The position numbers were made by a program, and so were the translations under genes. A stretch of DNA of 64,000 nt from Psychrobacter glaciei. Its GTDB lineage: Bacteria; Pseudomonadota; Gammaproteobacteria; Pseudomonadales; Moraxellaceae. The stretch spans positions 62,001 through 126,000 of the forward strand of contig NZ_BMZR01000001.1 of NCBI RefSeq assembly GCF_014652895.1, written 5' to 3'. Positions 17,032 to 27,153 of the stretch are shown in pieces. The notes under the pieces were generated by a model. It had not been told where the DNA came from and searched no databases. It saw only the letters and a list, made by a program, of their open reading frames with translations. The first letter of the stretch is position 1, and each line of letters starts with the position of its first letter.

Positions 17032-18006
17032 ATGAGTTCAACGGATTTAGACGCGCCACCACTCAAATTGATACTCGCGGCTATTATTATAGTGGTGGGC
17101 TTGCACGTGCTGACGGCAGTCGCATTGGTGGCGATCAAGACCCCTGAGATAAAAGTTGAACCAGAAAAAAATACACCACCTATCGAGATCGAGATGGTGA
17201 CGTTACCGGCTGAAACGAAAGAGCCAAAGGTTGTGATAGATACTGCTGAGCCTGTAAAACCTATACAGCCACAGCCACAGCCACAGCCTAGGTCTGTCGC
17301 TACCACTAAACCTGAAATAGTGAAAGAATCTCAGCCGCTAGCGAAGACTAAACCAGCTGTCAAACCAGTGGTAATATCAGAAAAGCCTAATTTGAAGCCT
17401 AAAACGAAGGCGCAACCTGATACAACCAAGGCTGTGGAAAACGAACCTTTTAAACATGAAGTAAAACGGCAAGAGTCGATATCAAAAGCTCAAGCAGATG
17501 CTTTAGCTGCTGATAACAACCGTAAGATATTGGCAGCACAAGCTGAAAAAGCCGCGCAAGAAGCCCAACAATTAGCCGATGCCAAGGCTGCACGAGAGGC
17601 TCAAGCCGAAGCGGATGCCAAAAAAGCAGCAGAAGCAAAAGCGGCTAAAGCGGCCGCAGAAGCCGCTGCTCGTGCAAAAGCACAGGCCGCCGCTGCCGCC
17701 GCAAGTAATACTCCTGTGAACTTCACAGCGACCAATGCCAATTGGGCGTCACGACCGAACTTTAGTTTTCCGACTAGTGCGGCACGCAGAGCTAGGTCAG
17801 GTGATAAATTGACTGTCGTTTTAGTGTTGCGAGTAAATAAGCAGGGCGGGATTGATAATGTACGCGTTGCTCAATCTTCTAGTAATAGATTATTAGACCA
17901 AGCTGCACAAAAACAAGCTGACTCTGGCAAGTTTAAGCCCTTTACCGAAGCTGGTGTGCCAGTGGTAGGCAACGTGACCTTGCCGATCGAATATGTCGTT
18001 CCTTGA
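17032..18006 (+). CDS. tonB: TonB energy transducer
   Basis: This 324-residue protein passes ExbB-ExbD energy to outer-membrane receptors. It has one N-terminal transmembrane segment (about residues 12-35), then a Pro/Lys/Glu-rich periplasmic arm with a QPQPQPQP run near residue 80. An alanine/lysine/glutamate-rich stretch at about residues 150-225 (AAEAKAAKAAAEAAARAKAQ) looks like a TolA-type long helix. The C-terminal TonB domain runs from GDKLTVVLVLRVNKQGG to VTLPIEYVVP. The exbB-exbD pair follows. The TolA-like helix makes it longer than E. coli TonB (239). Confidence 0.9.
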   Translation: MSSTDLDAPPLKLILAAIIIVVGLHVLTAVALVAIKTPEIKVEPEKNTPPIEIEMVTLPAETKEPKVVIDTAEPVKPIQPQPQPQPRSVATTKPEIVKESQPLAKTKPAVKPVVISEKPNLKPKTKAQPDTTKAVENEPFKHEVKRQESISKAQADALAADNNRKILAAQAEKAAQEAQQLADAKAAREAQAEADAKKAAEAKAAKAAAEAAARAKAQAAAAAASNTPVNFTATNANWASRPNFSFPTSAARRARSGDKLTVVLVLRVNKQGGIDNVRVAQSSSNRLLDQAAQKQADSGKFKPFTEAGVPVVGNVTLPIEYVVP

Positions 18007-18122
18007 CCATAAGCATTTTGACTCATTATTTATATATGGCACTAATGTCGTCGCTGTCATCTGCATAGATTTATTAGCTGCAGCGAGACTAGATAATAAA
18101 ACAATACTCTAAGGAGTCTAAT

Positions 18123-18812
18123 ATGGACTTTATGCAATACTGGCAAATCAGCGACATGGTGACAAAAACTTTGTTCTTTTTGTTGCTGGCTTTATCTATC
18201 CTCTCTTGGGTGACTGGCATTATTCGTGTGCTACAAAGCCGCAAATTGGCCGTCAATGTTGCAGATGATTTGAGTCAACAGATTCAGATAAAACAGGCCG
18301 AGGTGATAGCTGCAGATGCCTCTACTCGCCGTGTGGTTACTGAGCAGACCTTACTAAAGCATATTGGTCGTTATCGCTTTGCAAGCGAGCGTGGATTGCC
18401 TATCCTTGGGACGACGGCAGCGATTGCGCCGTTTATTGGCTTGTTTGGGACGGTATGGGGTATTTTCCATGCACTGCATAATATCGGTATGAGTGGGCAA
18501 GCGGGCTTGGGACAAGTGGCAGGACCAGTTGGTGAGGCACTTATTATGACAGGTTTGGGGATTGCCGTGGCGATTCCAGCGGTGGTGTTTTATAACCTTG
18601 CAGTGCGTATTAACCGCCGTGTGATGTATCACGCCAACGATAGAGCGCATGACTTATTGGCACATTCTGCCGAGATGGTAGTCACACAGCAACCTTCAAT
18701 AGACAGCAAGTCTACCGTTGCCCAAGATCCATTGGCAAAAAGTATGCACTCAAACGCAGCAGATGCTCAGCAAGTGACGCATTATCAGAGTTCAGCCGCG
18801 TCGCAGCCTTAA
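18123..18812 (+). CDS. exbB: ExbB proton-channel subunit
   Basis: This 229-residue MotA/TolQ/ExbB protein has three transmembrane segments, at about residues 15-33, 95-120 and 140-165. The conserved channel region reads LPILGTTAAIAPFIGLFGTVWGIFHAL and GEALIMTGLGIAVAIPAVVFYN. With ExbD it uses the proton gradient to power TonB. It lies 116 bases after tonB with AAGGAG before the start. A Ser/Gln/Ala-rich tail of about 45 residues follows the last helix and is not part of the family core. Confidence 0.93.
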   Translation: MDFMQYWQISDMVTKTLFFLLLALSILSWVTGIIRVLQSRKLAVNVADDLSQQIQIKQAEVIAADASTRRVVTEQTLLKHIGRYRFASERGLPILGTTAAIAPFIGLFGTVWGIFHALHNIGMSGQAGLGQVAGPVGEALIMTGLGIAVAIPAVVFYNLAVRINRRVMYHANDRAHDLLAHSAEMVVTQQPSIDSKSTVAQDPLAKSMHSNAADAQQVTHYQSSAASQP

Positions 18813-18894
18813 CAATTATCCATTGATGAAACAGTCCGTTAGGCGAGAGCCAAGCGAGCTGTATTGCGAATAACCAAATGTATTGAGAGTGATT

Positions 18895-19296
18895 ATGGCA
18901 TTTCAATTGGGCGATGATGATAGTCAAAGTATGAATGAGATGAACCTCATTCCGCTTATCGATATCATGCTGGTATTGATGATTATATTTCTATTGACGG
19001 CGACCGTCTTGAATCCAACGGTGCCATTAGAGTTGCCGAAGACCAGTGCCGAGATCAATGAAACACCGCCGGAGGCTATTCAAATCAGCATTGATAAAGA
19101 CGCAGGGATATTTTGGGACAGCGATGCAATTAGCATGGAGGAGCTAGAGGCACGGTTACAACAGCAAGGTGCTGCGGGTAAAGACCCTTCTGTACAATTG
19201 CGTGCTGACAAAGACAGTAAGTACGACACCGTTGCTCAAGTGCTCGCTGCTGCCAGTCAGGCTGGTCTTAGTAAAATAGCTTTTGTTAACGAATAA
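18895..19296 (+). CDS. exbD: ExbD proton-channel subunit
   Basis: This 133-residue ExbD/TolR protein has a short cytoplasmic start (MAFQLGDDDSQSMNEMNLIPLIDIMLVLMIIFLLTA) with the single membrane helix carrying the conserved Asp (PLIDIMLVL), then a periplasmic domain ending AGLSKIAFVNE. The frame opens at a TTG at 18883, but the ATG at 18895 after GAGAG fits the family N-terminus and is preferred. It is the last gene of tonB-exbB-exbD. Confidence 0.93.
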   Translation: MAFQLGDDDSQSMNEMNLIPLIDIMLVLMIIFLLTATVLNPTVPLELPKTSAEINETPPEAIQISIDKDAGIFWDSDAISMEELEARLQQQGAAGKDPSVQLRADKDSKYDTVAQVLAAASQAGLSKIAFVNE

Positions 19297-19379
19297 AGTA
19301 ATTTGCCGTGCCTAATGCCGTGCTTATATTAAGAAGCTTATCAGTAAAATTAGCAGGCTGAGCGATATAAAAATAACTA

Positions 19380-19655
19380 GGGTCTGTTGAACATTCAAAT
19401 GTGGTACTGGTAGTGGCTATTTTTTAGACAATGCGCAGTGAAATTTTTGATGCCTAGTCATTCTAGGTTAGACAGTTTCGCCATGTATTGGCAAAAAATA
19501 GCCTTGCCCTGAAAGGCTGATGCTAAAATCACCTCAAACGTTGTTATAAACCTAGCTAAGGTCTCGACATTATCGTCGGTTTACGCTGATTCGATAAAAG
19601 GTTTGATGCGATTTTAGCGATCAGCAGTCCTAATATTTGAATGTTCAACAGACCC
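19380..19655. mobile_element. 276-bp MITE-like element with perfect terminal inverted repeats
   Basis: The ends are perfect 21-bp inverted repeats starting GGGTCTGTTGAACATTC. The interior has no reading frame of note. Its right 36 bases recur alone at 3411-3446. It looks like a non-autonomous derivative of an insertion sequence; the parent family is not certain. No clear target duplication is visible. Confidence 0.8.
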
Positions 19656-19696
19656 CAAGATAATAATAAGAATAATTAAAATAATAAACTTTTTTC

Positions 19697-19730
19697 AACC
19701 TCGCTAGGGTAACCTTGCGAGGTTTCCTTT
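19697..19730 (+). terminator. Terminator downstream of tonB-exbBD and the MITE
   Basis: AACCTCGC and GCGAGGTT form a perfect 8-bp stem with a 12-base loop followed by TCCTTT. The MITE lies between exbD and this hairpin, so it may have separated the operon from its own terminator. Confidence 0.65.
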
Positions 19731-19924
19731 AATGCAAGATTTGTTTACTACACTGTCCCGTTTGCCACAATATCTCGTTCAATTATCATTATCTTGATTT
19801 CGATATGGTTTTTTGAAGGGATAAGAAGCTTCATATGGTTAGCAAGGATGACGATGTTTAGCAAAATTTAGCCATTTTAAGACCACTAAATATATAAATG
19901 TGCTAATTGATGACACGCCCTAGA

Positions 19925-20461
19925 TTACCAGCCATAGACAAACGGACTATAACCATAACGACCAGCAGGTCCGTAGGCAAATGGATAGGGCGTGCGTAGG
20001 TAATCAAGATCACGCTGGCGAATATAATAGTAGCGTCCTTGAGAATAAGCTTCTTCCAACTTCTCGATGCCCTCAAGGGGACAGACAGGCTGCCAGTCAT
20101 AGCCTTCGCGACCAATTTTATAAGCATTAAGCTCAGTACAGTAGGTCTTCAGACCTTGCTGTCGACCTTGTTCCCATTGAATGCGGTTGGGGCTAGCACC
20201 GCCGACGCTGGCGCATTGATTGGTATATTGCCCAAAGTATGCGCCCGAGCGTCCACGGATGCCATCTGCGTAGCCGACTTCTTGCCAATTGCTGCTTTGG
20301 CACTGCTGCGGTGTGAGACTTTGGGTCGTGGCACAGCCTGACAGGGTGAATAATGCGGCGCTCATCAGCGAGAAGACGATACTGGTTTTACTCATGAATT
20401 TATTCGTCAGTTTGCTGGCTAAAAGAGCGGTTGATGAGTTTGACTCAATAAGATAATTCAT
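19925..20461 (-). CDS. DUF2799-type lipoprotein
   Basis: This 178-residue exported lipoprotein has a lipobox at LSGC. The mature part begins TTQSLTPQQCQSSNWQEVGYADGIRG and continues with repeated Gly-Arg-Tyr motifs (WEQGRQQGLKTYC, EAYSQGRYYY), the DUF2799 pattern of unknown function. The C-terminus is rich in Tyr, Pro and Gly. The ATG at 20461 has a ribosome site (GCAGG) but gives an unusually long 42-residue signal. The ATG at 20395 gives a classic 20-residue lipoprotein signal but lacks a good ribosome site, so the start is unresolved. Confidence 0.7.
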   Translation of the reverse strand: MNYLIESNSSTALLASKLTNKFMSKTSIVFSLMSAALFTLSGCATTQSLTPQQCQSSNWQEVGYADGIRGRSGAYFGQYTNQCASVGGASPNRIQWEQGRQQGLKTYCTELNAYKIGREGYDWQPVCPLEGIEKLEEAYSQGRYYYIRQRDLDYLRTPYPFAYGPAGRYGYSPFVYGW

Positions 20462-20819
20462 AATAAACCTGCGCGCGTCTAAAATTATGGTTTATCATAG
20501 CACTTTTTGCTGCGTACAACTTTTTGTATCTTGTTATTAAACTTATTTTTTTGCGTACTAACTGATTGATATACCAGTATAAACAGTAGGATTTCTGGGT
20601 GAAATGCATTTGCCAATCGAGTGCCAATCAAATGGCAATCACCTGATTATCGATTAATCCCTTTATGAGCCCTGCTTGATTTTTTATGGTTCGTGCTTAT
20701 TATAAGGACGGGTACGACAAATCACTGGTCAGTCAGTTACTCGTTAATAGGTTTTATGACAGATCAGGTCAAATGTATCGCCTCAGCAGTATTTTAATTC
20801 AGCTAAAGGTCAGGTTGTT
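20462..20819. other. Intergenic region without recognisable gene
   Basis: The two neighbours point away from each other, so both promoters must lie here. I see only A+T-rich DNA with a short TGCCAATC-type direct repeat near 20610-20636 and no RNA gene. Confidence 0.5.
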
Positions 20820-21401
20820 ATGGGAATATGGATTGTCATCGCCATTGTACTATTCGTACTAGGGAGTATGATGGCGCTCAAACCGAGCGGTATCGATCAG
20901 CGCTTGGATCATTTACGCATGACCGCCCGTCGCTTACAGTTGAACCCAAAACTGATCGCTTGTCCGGATTGGATCAGGGGCAAAGACAATGAATATGGTC
21001 GCGGGATGCTTGGTCAGTATGGCTTGGTGCTAGATAATGTCAAACTGCCGCTAACCCGTTATCAGGTCATCGATGGGTGCTGGCGACCAGATAGCAATGC
21101 AAACAGCAACGCAAATCCTGCAGACAAAAATGCGAGTGGCAGTAGTAATGGCAATACGCCACCTCAAACCAATTTTAGCTTGGATAAAGTGCCGCTAGCA
21201 TTGCCAGCCAGTATTGAGCCGTTTGTAAAAGCCTTATTAATCAAGTCCAATAGCATTGTAATTTACTGGGAAGATATCGCTTATGTGCGCCCAGTGACAA
21301 ACCCTAATTATCAGCAAAAAATGATTGAGGCAGACTTACTAGTACTAAAAGCACAGCTTGAAGCGTGGGCGTTACAGATGCAAAAAAATCGCAAGAACTA
21401 G
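20820..21401 (+). CDS. Conserved hypothetical membrane-anchored protein
   Basis: This 193-residue protein has one N-terminal transmembrane helix (about residues 3-20, WIVIAIVLFVLGSMMAL) and a cytoplasmic domain starting with the basic segment DQRLDHLRMTARRLQLNPKLIACPDWI. An Asn/Ser-rich linker at about residues 92-118 splits the domain. The C-terminal half contains IYWEDIAYVRPV and a helical end. I recognise the style from Moraxellaceae but know no function. It stands alone upstream of topA. Confidence 0.7.
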   Translation: MGIWIVIAIVLFVLGSMMALKPSGIDQRLDHLRMTARRLQLNPKLIACPDWIRGKDNEYGRGMLGQYGLVLDNVKLPLTRYQVIDGCWRPDSNANSNANPADKNASGSSNGNTPPQTNFSLDKVPLALPASIEPFVKALLIKSNSIVIYWEDIAYVRPVTNPNYQQKMIEADLLVLKAQLEAWALQMQKNRKN

Positions 21402-21665
21402 TAAATCGTTTTTTAGTCTCCATTAATGAGCAATAGGCAAGCAGTTTTGCGATGCCCCAGTTATTTACAGTTGACAGCTCAGCGCCTAGCAGTGTAACGT
21501 CTTTGTATCTTTATTGCTGTTTTATGACTCGTATCGGCGTTGTTGCTTGCTTTATACCCTTTTATATCGGCAGCTATTATTACAATAAATCGTTGATCTA
21601 TGATGATCAGCTTCCATAAATTGCCGTGCTGCTGAATTTAACCTTACTTTTAAACTACTTATATT

Positions 21666-24338
21666 ATGGTGTCGTCAAATATGGCAAAAACCACAACTAA
21701 AAAAAGTCCAGCTCCTGTCTCTGACAGCTCCAAAGGTAAGTCTTTGGTGATTGTCGAGTCACCAGCCAAGGCAAAAACGATCAATAAATACCTCGGCAAT
21801 GACTTCGTTGTTCGCTCGAGTATCGGACACGTACGCGATTTACCCGTCGGTGCGAGTAAAAGCGCGAAGAAGCCAGCGACTAGCAAAAAAGATGACAGTC
21901 TGAGCAAAGAAGAAAAAGCGCAGCAAGCATTGGTACGTCGCATGGGTATCGACCCTGAACATGACTGGGCAGCAGTGTACGAAGTACTGCCAAACAAAAC
22001 CAAAGTCATCAAAGAGCTCAAAGCCTTAGCCAAAGACGCTGACAAAATCTATCTGGCAACGGATATGGATAGAGAAGGGGAAGCTATCGCTTGGCATCTC
22101 AAAGAAGTCATCGGTGGCGCTGATAGCAAGTATGAGCGCGTGGTCTTTAACGAGATTACCAAAACCGCTATTCAAAATGCCTTTAAGCAGCCCTCAAAAC
22201 TCGATATCGATCGCGTCAATGCCCAGCAAGCACGCCGCTTTTTGGATCGCGTCGTTGGTTTTATGATATCGCCATTATTGTGGCAAAAGGTTGCACGCGG
22301 TCTGTCAGCAGGGCGTGTACAGTCAGTTGCTATGCGATTGGTGGTCGAGCGTGAGCATGAAATTCGCGCCTTTATCCCAGAAGAGTACTGGCAGATTCAT
22401 GCTGATACTCACGTCGCTAGCAGTAAAAAAGACGCTGAACAAATTGCCATTCGTTTAGAGGCAACCAAGCAAGGTGGCAAAACGCTAAAGCTCGTCAATA
22501 AAGAGCAGACGGATAAAGTCTTAGAAGTGCTTAACGCCAACGACTTTATCGTCAAAGAGCGTGAAGAAAAGCCAACACAATCACGTCCGAGTGCGCCATT
22601 TATTACCTCGACATTGCAACAAGCAGCCAGTACGCGATTGGGATTTTCGGTTAAGAAAACCATGATTTTGGCGCAGCGTTTATACGAAGCTGGTCATATT
22701 ACCTATATGCGTACCGACTCGACCTTTTTATCTGGCGATGCACTTGCCGCTGTCCGTGGCTATATCGAAGACAGCTATGGCGCGAAGTATGTACCAGAAA
22801 AGCCTAACTTCTACGGTAATAAGCAAGGCGCACAAGAGGCGCATGAGGCGATTCGTCCGTCTAATGTCAATATGAAATCGACACAGCTGAAAGGCGTTGA
22901 ACGTGATGCGATACGTCTGTATGAGCTGATTTGGCGTCAGTTTGTCGCCTGCCAAATGCTGCCAGCAAAGTATCTGTCAGTGAACTTGTTTGTTGGTGCT
23001 GATGATGTCGAGCTAAAAGCTCGTGGTCGTACGTTAGTGTTTGACGGCTATACCAAAGTCATGCCGCCGGCGAAGACCGATGATACCTTGTTACCTGATG
23101 TCAAAAAAGGCGATAAGTTAACGCTAGACAAGCTTGATCCAAGCCAACACTTTACCAAGCCTGCACCGCGCTATACCGAGGCAAGCTTAGTCAAAGAGCT
23201 TGAGAAAAAAGGCATCGGTCGTCCATCGACTTATGCTTCTATCATCTCAACCATTCAAGATCGTGGTTATGTGAAGCTTGAAAACAAGCGTTTATTTGCC
23301 GAAAAAATGGGCGATATCGTCACTGACAGACTGACGGCAAGTTTCCCAGATTTGATGGATTATACCTTTACCGCCGCGCTTGAAGACAAGCTTGATCATG
23401 TGGCAGAAGGCGATACAGACTGGAAAGATGTCCTCGATAATTTTTACGGTGACTTCAAAACGACTCTGGATCGTGCTAAAGAAAAAGACGGCATGCGTCC
23501 AAATGATCCGACCGATGTACCAGACGTCCACTGCGATATTTGCGATCGTCCGATGCAATTACGTACAGGTTCTACGGGTGTCTTCTTAGGTTGTACGGGT
23601 TACAATTTACCACCGAAAGAGCGCTGTAAAGGCACCAAGAACTTAATGCCAGTCGAAGCTTTTGCTAATCTTGATGATGCCGAAGGTGAGGAAGACGAAG
23701 CGGCCGAAGTCAAAGATTTGATGGAGAAAAAACGCTGCCCGAAATGTGGCACCGCAATGAACGGCTATATCGTGGATGGTGGCCTTAAGCTACACATCTG
23801 CGGTAATAACCCTGACTGCGACGGCTATATTTTAGAAGAAGGTAAATTCGAAGTACCGGGTTCAGACGCACCTACCATCGATTGTAATAAATGTGATGGG
23901 CAGATGGAGCTGAAGACGGGACGTTTTGGTCCATATTTTGCTTGTCAGAAATGTGACAACACTCGTAAAGTACTAAAAACAGGCGAAGCAGCACCACCGC
24001 GCATGGATCCTATTCACTTGCCAGAGCTAAAATCGGTCAAGCATGAGGATTACTTCATTTTGCGTGAAGGCGCAGCTGGGATGTTCTTGGCAGCATCTAA
24101 GTTCCCGAAAGTAAGGGAGACACGTGCACCTAAGCTCGCTGAGCTAAGAGAAATTAAAGATAAAATGGAAGATAAGTTCCAATATCTCTTTGAAGGTCCA
24201 GACGAAGATCCTGAAGGTAATGCAACGATTCTACGTTGGTCACGTAAGAAAAAAGAGCAATATATTGGCTCTGAGAAAAACGGCAAAGCCACGCGTTGGG
24301 GTGTGTACTGGCGCAAAGGCGAGTGGGTAGAAGAGTAA
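21666..24338 (+). CDS. topA: DNA topoisomerase I
   Basis: This 890-residue type IA topoisomerase relaxes negatively supercoiled DNA. The Toprim domain ([19 protein letters not shown] with the DxDxxGE form TDMDREGE) is followed by the catalytic region with the active tyrosine in ITYMRTDST (about residue 347) and the RPSTYASII segment. Three C-terminal zinc-ribbon modules follow, with paired cysteines in [15 protein letters not shown] and CNKCDGQM. A second in-frame ATG at 21681 (MAKTTTKK) is also possible. An insert of about 35 lysine/serine-rich residues lies after [10 protein letters not shown] in the Toprim region. Confidence 0.96.
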   Translation: MVSSNMAKTTTKKSPAPVSDSSKGKSLVIVESPAKAKTINKYLGNDFVVRSSIGHVRDLPVGASKSAKKPATSKKDDSLSKEEKAQQALVRRMGIDPEHDWAAVYEVLPNKTKVIKELKALAKDADKIYLATDMDREGEAIAWHLKEVIGGADSKYERVVFNEITKTAIQNAFKQPSKLDIDRVNAQQARRFLDRVVGFMISPLLWQKVARGLSAGRVQSVAMRLVVEREHEIRAFIPEEYWQIHADTHVASSKKDAEQIAIRLEATKQGGKTLKLVNKEQTDKVLEVLNANDFIVKEREEKPTQSRPSAPFITSTLQQAASTRLGFSVKKTMILAQRLYEAGHITYMRTDSTFLSGDALAAVRGYIEDSYGAKYVPEKPNFYGNKQGAQEAHEAIRPSNVNMKSTQLKGVERDAIRLYELIWRQFVACQMLPAKYLSVNLFVGADDVELKARGRTLVFDGYTKVMPPAKTDDTLLPDVKKGDKLTLDKLDPSQHFTKPAPRYTEASLVKELEKKGIGRPSTYASIISTIQDRGYVKLENKRLFAEKMGDIVTDRLTASFPDLMDYTFTAALEDKLDHVAEGDTDWKDVLDNFYGDFKTTLDRAKEKDGMRPNDPTDVPDVHCDICDRPMQLRTGSTGVFLGCTGYNLPPKERCKGTKNLMPVEAFANLDDAEGEEDEAAEVKDLMEKKRCPKCGTAMNGYIVDGGLKLHICGNNPDCDGYILEEGKFEVPGSDAPTIDCNKCDGQMELKTGRFGPYFACQKCDNTRKVLKTGEAAPPRMDPIHLPELKSVKHEDYFILREGAAGMFLAASKFPKVRETRAPKLAELREIKDKMEDKFQYLFEGPDEDPEGNATILRWSRKKKEQYIGSEKNGKATRWGVYWRKGEWVEE

Positions 24339-24394
24339 TCCTTTTTTACCTTTAGGCTTGTATCTCCATCTTGCCATCGTAATATTTTAAGTCA

Positions 24395-24430
24395 TAAAAA
24401 AACCTCTTAGATAGTCTAAGAGGTTTTTTT
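24395..24430. terminator. Bidirectional terminator between topA and sodC
   Basis: AAAAAACCTCTTAGA and TCTAAGAGGTTTTTT form a long stem with A- and T-runs on both sides, serving both convergent genes. Confidence 0.9.
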
Positions 24431-24456
24431 ATGCTGTCAATAAACTCTAAATGTCA

Positions 24457-25014
24457 TTAGTTCTTTTCGATGATACCACAAGCGATACGGTCGCCTGCAT
24501 TACCTGCTGGCTGGCTAGTATAGTCATCAGTACCACCATGAACGATAAAGGCTAGGCGATTAACGCTGTATTTACCTGCTTCTGTTGCCGCGATTTTTTT
24601 GTTCACATAATTAATAGTAGCGACACCATTTTCATTTGCCGTTAGGTTTGGCAAATCACCTGCATGACCATTCATATCATCAGGGTTAGAGTGTGGCTTT
24701 TTGTCCGGATTAAAGTGACCACCTGCCGCTTTACCCATAACATCACAGCTACCAGTTTCATGAATATGTAGGGCAACAGTCTGACCCGGTGTCAGGTTCA
24801 TTAGCTTACCGTAGACCTGTACACCACCATCGACTGGGCGTAAGAAAACTTGTCCAACTTCCGTTTTATTCGCGTCTGTTGTTTTAAGCGCTGATTTCAA
24901 CACAGGTTGATTCAATGGATTGCCAGTCTTTAATTGACCTTCTGTGCTTTGGCAACCAGTCATAGCTAGAGCAGAACCACATAATAGAGCGCTTGCAAGA
25001 ATTACTTTTTTCAT
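24457..25014 (-). CDS. sodC: Copper/zinc superoxide dismutase
   Basis: This 185-residue periplasmic SodC detoxifies superoxide. It has a lipoprotein-type signal (SALAMTGC, Cys at about 21). Metal ligands are visible in ALHIHETGSCD (two Cu histidines and the disulfide Cys), GGHFNP and HSNP, HAGDLPN and FIVHGGTDDY, with the second disulfide Cys in RIACGII. All ligand positions look intact. The lipobox suggests membrane anchoring in the periplasm. Confidence 0.94.
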   Translation of the reverse strand: MKKVILASALLCGSALAMTGCQSTEGQLKTGNPLNQPVLKSALKTTDANKTEVGQVFLRPVDGGVQVYGKLMNLTPGQTVALHIHETGSCDVMGKAAGGHFNPDKKPHSNPDDMNGHAGDLPNLTANENGVATINYVNKKIAATEAGKYSVNRLAFIVHGGTDDYTSQPAGNAGDRIACGIIEKN

Positions 25015-25190
25015 CGTCTTCTCCGTTTATTTAAATAGTCTTTCAAATGTTTATATTTATAATCGTTACTGGTTTTGTTACAACATTCGTTGATGTCGCA
25101 ATCAGTATAGCCAAGGGCTTGTCATAGATATTCATTAAAAGCGCAACAATCGGTTAATAAATGTAAGTATCGTATGGGTTTGAAAGTGTA

Positions 25191-25838
25191 TTAAGGTATT
25201 TGCTTTGCCTCGTTTTGCCAGATCAAGGTTTCGCCTGTTGCCATCGTTTGCAATAAATTATAGCGAGGCATATCAGTCTGATCGTCTGCTGTTGGCGATA
25301 TTGATTGTGAAGGTTGCAAACTCAAAGTTAGTTGGCTATTGCTATTACGCATTAAATCAAACAAAGCGGACTCGATTCTATTGCCTGTCTCACCGCAGCC
25401 CATTACGGTACTAATAATAGTGCCGACTTTGAAGGTATTATCATTGAGTAAAAAATAAGGTGCGCGCGAGTCATTACATCCTGAACTAAAGAATGCGTAT
25501 TGATTGTCAGGCCAACTCTCGAAGCTCGCTGAAATAGGATGGTCAGGGTGATAAAAATTGCCCAAAGGTTTTCTGGTTAATTCCCCTTTTTCATCATAAG
25601 TATTACTGACGGCGCTGACCAGTTGCCAATCGAAGCGCTCCAATAACTCGCTATTGATGGGTAATCCAGTGGGAGATGCTAATGATTTGGCTGAGCCTGC
25701 AGAAATTAAGTGGTTAATATCTTCATTTTTATCCGTTTGTGGGGTGGATGTGGTAGCCGTGGACTGACAACCTACTACACCGAAGGCTGCAAATAGGCTG
25801 GTAAGAATCAATGGACGAGCTTTATTGAGTAAAAACAT
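25191..25838 (-). CDS. META-domain lipoprotein
   Basis: This 215-residue lipoprotein has a signal ending VVGC. A META/HslJ-like domain begins ELLERFDWQLVSAVS, continues with SSGCNDSRAPYFL and the GTIISTVMGCGE Cys pair, and ends ETLIWQNEAKQIP. HslJ-type META proteins are envelope or stress-associated, but the activity of this one is unknown. It is a tandem paralogue of the next gene, whose second half has the same landmarks and the same C-terminal ETLIW tail. The gap between them is 42 bases, so they are likely co-transcribed. Confidence 0.75.
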   Translation of the reverse strand: MFLLNKARPLILTSLFAAFGVVGCQSTATTSTPQTDKNEDINHLISAGSAKSLASPTGLPINSELLERFDWQLVSAVSNTYDEKGELTRKPLGNFYHPDHPISASFESWPDNQYAFFSSGCNDSRAPYFLLNDNTFKVGTIISTVMGCGETGNRIESALFDLMRNSNSQLTLSLQPSQSISPTADDQTDMPRYNLLQTMATGETLIWQNEAKQIP

Positions 25839-25880
25839 TAAGTTAATCCTTTGTCAAAATAGATAAACATAAATAGAGAG

Positions 25881-27008
25881 CTAGGGTATTTTCTTTGCTT
25901 TACTTTTCCATATCAGTGTTTCGCCAGAATCTAGCGTTTGGGTGAGTAAGTAGTTTGGCTCTGACTGCTCTGTAGTTGTCTTTGCCTTATTATCCGCGTG
26001 CGTTAAGATCAGTCGACTCTTACTATGGGTCATCATACGTCGAAGCCGTGATTCGACATCATCAAGAGCATCGCCACAGCTCATCATAGTAGAAGGAAAG
26101 CTGCCAGTTAGTAAACTTTGATTGATAGAGAGGGCGTAAGGTCCACTAATGCCGTTGCAGCCAATAGAGATACCAAAGCTTTGACCATATATACCTGACT
26201 CAAAGCCATTTTGTTCGTCACTCTCATCGCCACCATAGTTATCCAAACCATAGGAAAGCATAATAGGCTCTTTTATTTGCGTAAATTCGCTCAAGACTGC
26301 GCTTGCTTTGTCCGTCACTTGTACCAGCTGCCAGCGATAGCGCTCTAATAATTCATTGGTGAGTGCTATGCCAGCTACGGGGTGTTCAGGTTTGGGCGTG
26401 CCCGAAAAGATAAGGGTTTTCCCCTTACTGGTCTTTAAAGCGAGCTGTTTTTCTACGGTTTTGTTAACCTGTATGGACTGAATTATCGCGGGATTAAATA
26501 TAAAATTTGTTCCTGCGTAGCGCCCAAAAGTCATATTTAGTAGATGTGCTGTATCGCTAGGGATGATTGTGTTACCACGCCAGTCTTGGGTGGTTGCTTG
26601 ATATATCGAAGTGCAGTCAGCAGCCGTGACTGGTGATTTAGCTGTATCTTGTACTGATGCATCTGTATAAGGATAAGGTAAGGGCAACCACATATCAAAA
26701 GTCACGAGATATCGGTAACAGCCGTCATCGAAGGTTAATAGGTCTGGGCGAACGTGCATAGTTAGGGGTGGCTGAAGAGTGAGACCTATGAGTTTATCAT
26801 CACCATCACTGACATGCGTTAATTGCCAGTCGTAGTTGGTGATCGTTTGAAACAGTCTGGGTTTTAGTGTGGTCGCTGACCAGTTTTTATCGTCGATAAC
26901 GGTACTGGGTTGTGCTGAATGATTAAGGCTGTTGGTCTGGCAGCCTAACAAAGCGAGGGGTAGTAATGTGCTTATTACAACTAGAGGCACCCTTAAGTGA
27001 TTTAACAT
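25881..27008 (-). CDS. Two-domain META lipoprotein
   Basis: This 375-residue lipoprotein has a signal with LLGC. It contains two related modules. The first starts QTITNYDWQLTHVSDGDD and the second ELLERYRWQLVQVTDKAS. The second has SIGCNGISGPYAL and FPSTMMSCGD and the tail ETLIWKSKAKKIP, nearly the same end as the downstream single-domain paralogue. The architecture suggests internal duplication followed by gene duplication. Function is unknown; the META/HslJ link is by motif only. Confidence 0.72.
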   Translation of the reverse strand: MLNHLRVPLVVISTLLPLALLGCQTNSLNHSAQPSTVIDDKNWSATTLKPRLFQTITNYDWQLTHVSDGDDKLIGLTLQPPLTMHVRPDLLTFDDGCYRYLVTFDMWLPLPYPYTDASVQDTAKSPVTAADCTSIYQATTQDWRGNTIIPSDTAHLLNMTFGRYAGTNFIFNPAIIQSIQVNKTVEKQLALKTSKGKTLIFSGTPKPEHPVAGIALTNELLERYRWQLVQVTDKASAVLSEFTQIKEPIMLSYGLDNYGGDESDEQNGFESGIYGQSFGISIGCNGISGPYALSINQSLLTGSFPSTMMSCGDALDDVESRLRRMMTHSKSRLILTHADNKAKTTTEQSEPNYLLTQTLDSGETLIWKSKAKKIP

Positions 27009-27082
27009 TGTACTTTCCTAATTAACAAACATTTGTATAAAATATAGCACAGGGTTTTAGAGAGATTGTTGTTTATTTTTGC

Positions 27083-27118
27083 CAAAAAAAAGCCGCCCAT
27101 CATTACGATGAGCGGCTC
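27083..27118 (-). terminator. Terminator of lon
   Basis: On the minus strand, AGCCGC and GCGGCT flank an inner ATC/GAT pairing and are followed by an eight-T run, directly downstream of lon. Confidence 0.85.
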
Positions 27119-27153
27119 TTTAATTTGTAAGACTGGATTAGTAATTGATCAGA

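Noticed and set aside
17266..17290. Short CAGCCA repeat as a separate repeat element
   Set aside because: It is only the coding of the Pro-Gln run in the TonB arm, normal for that family.
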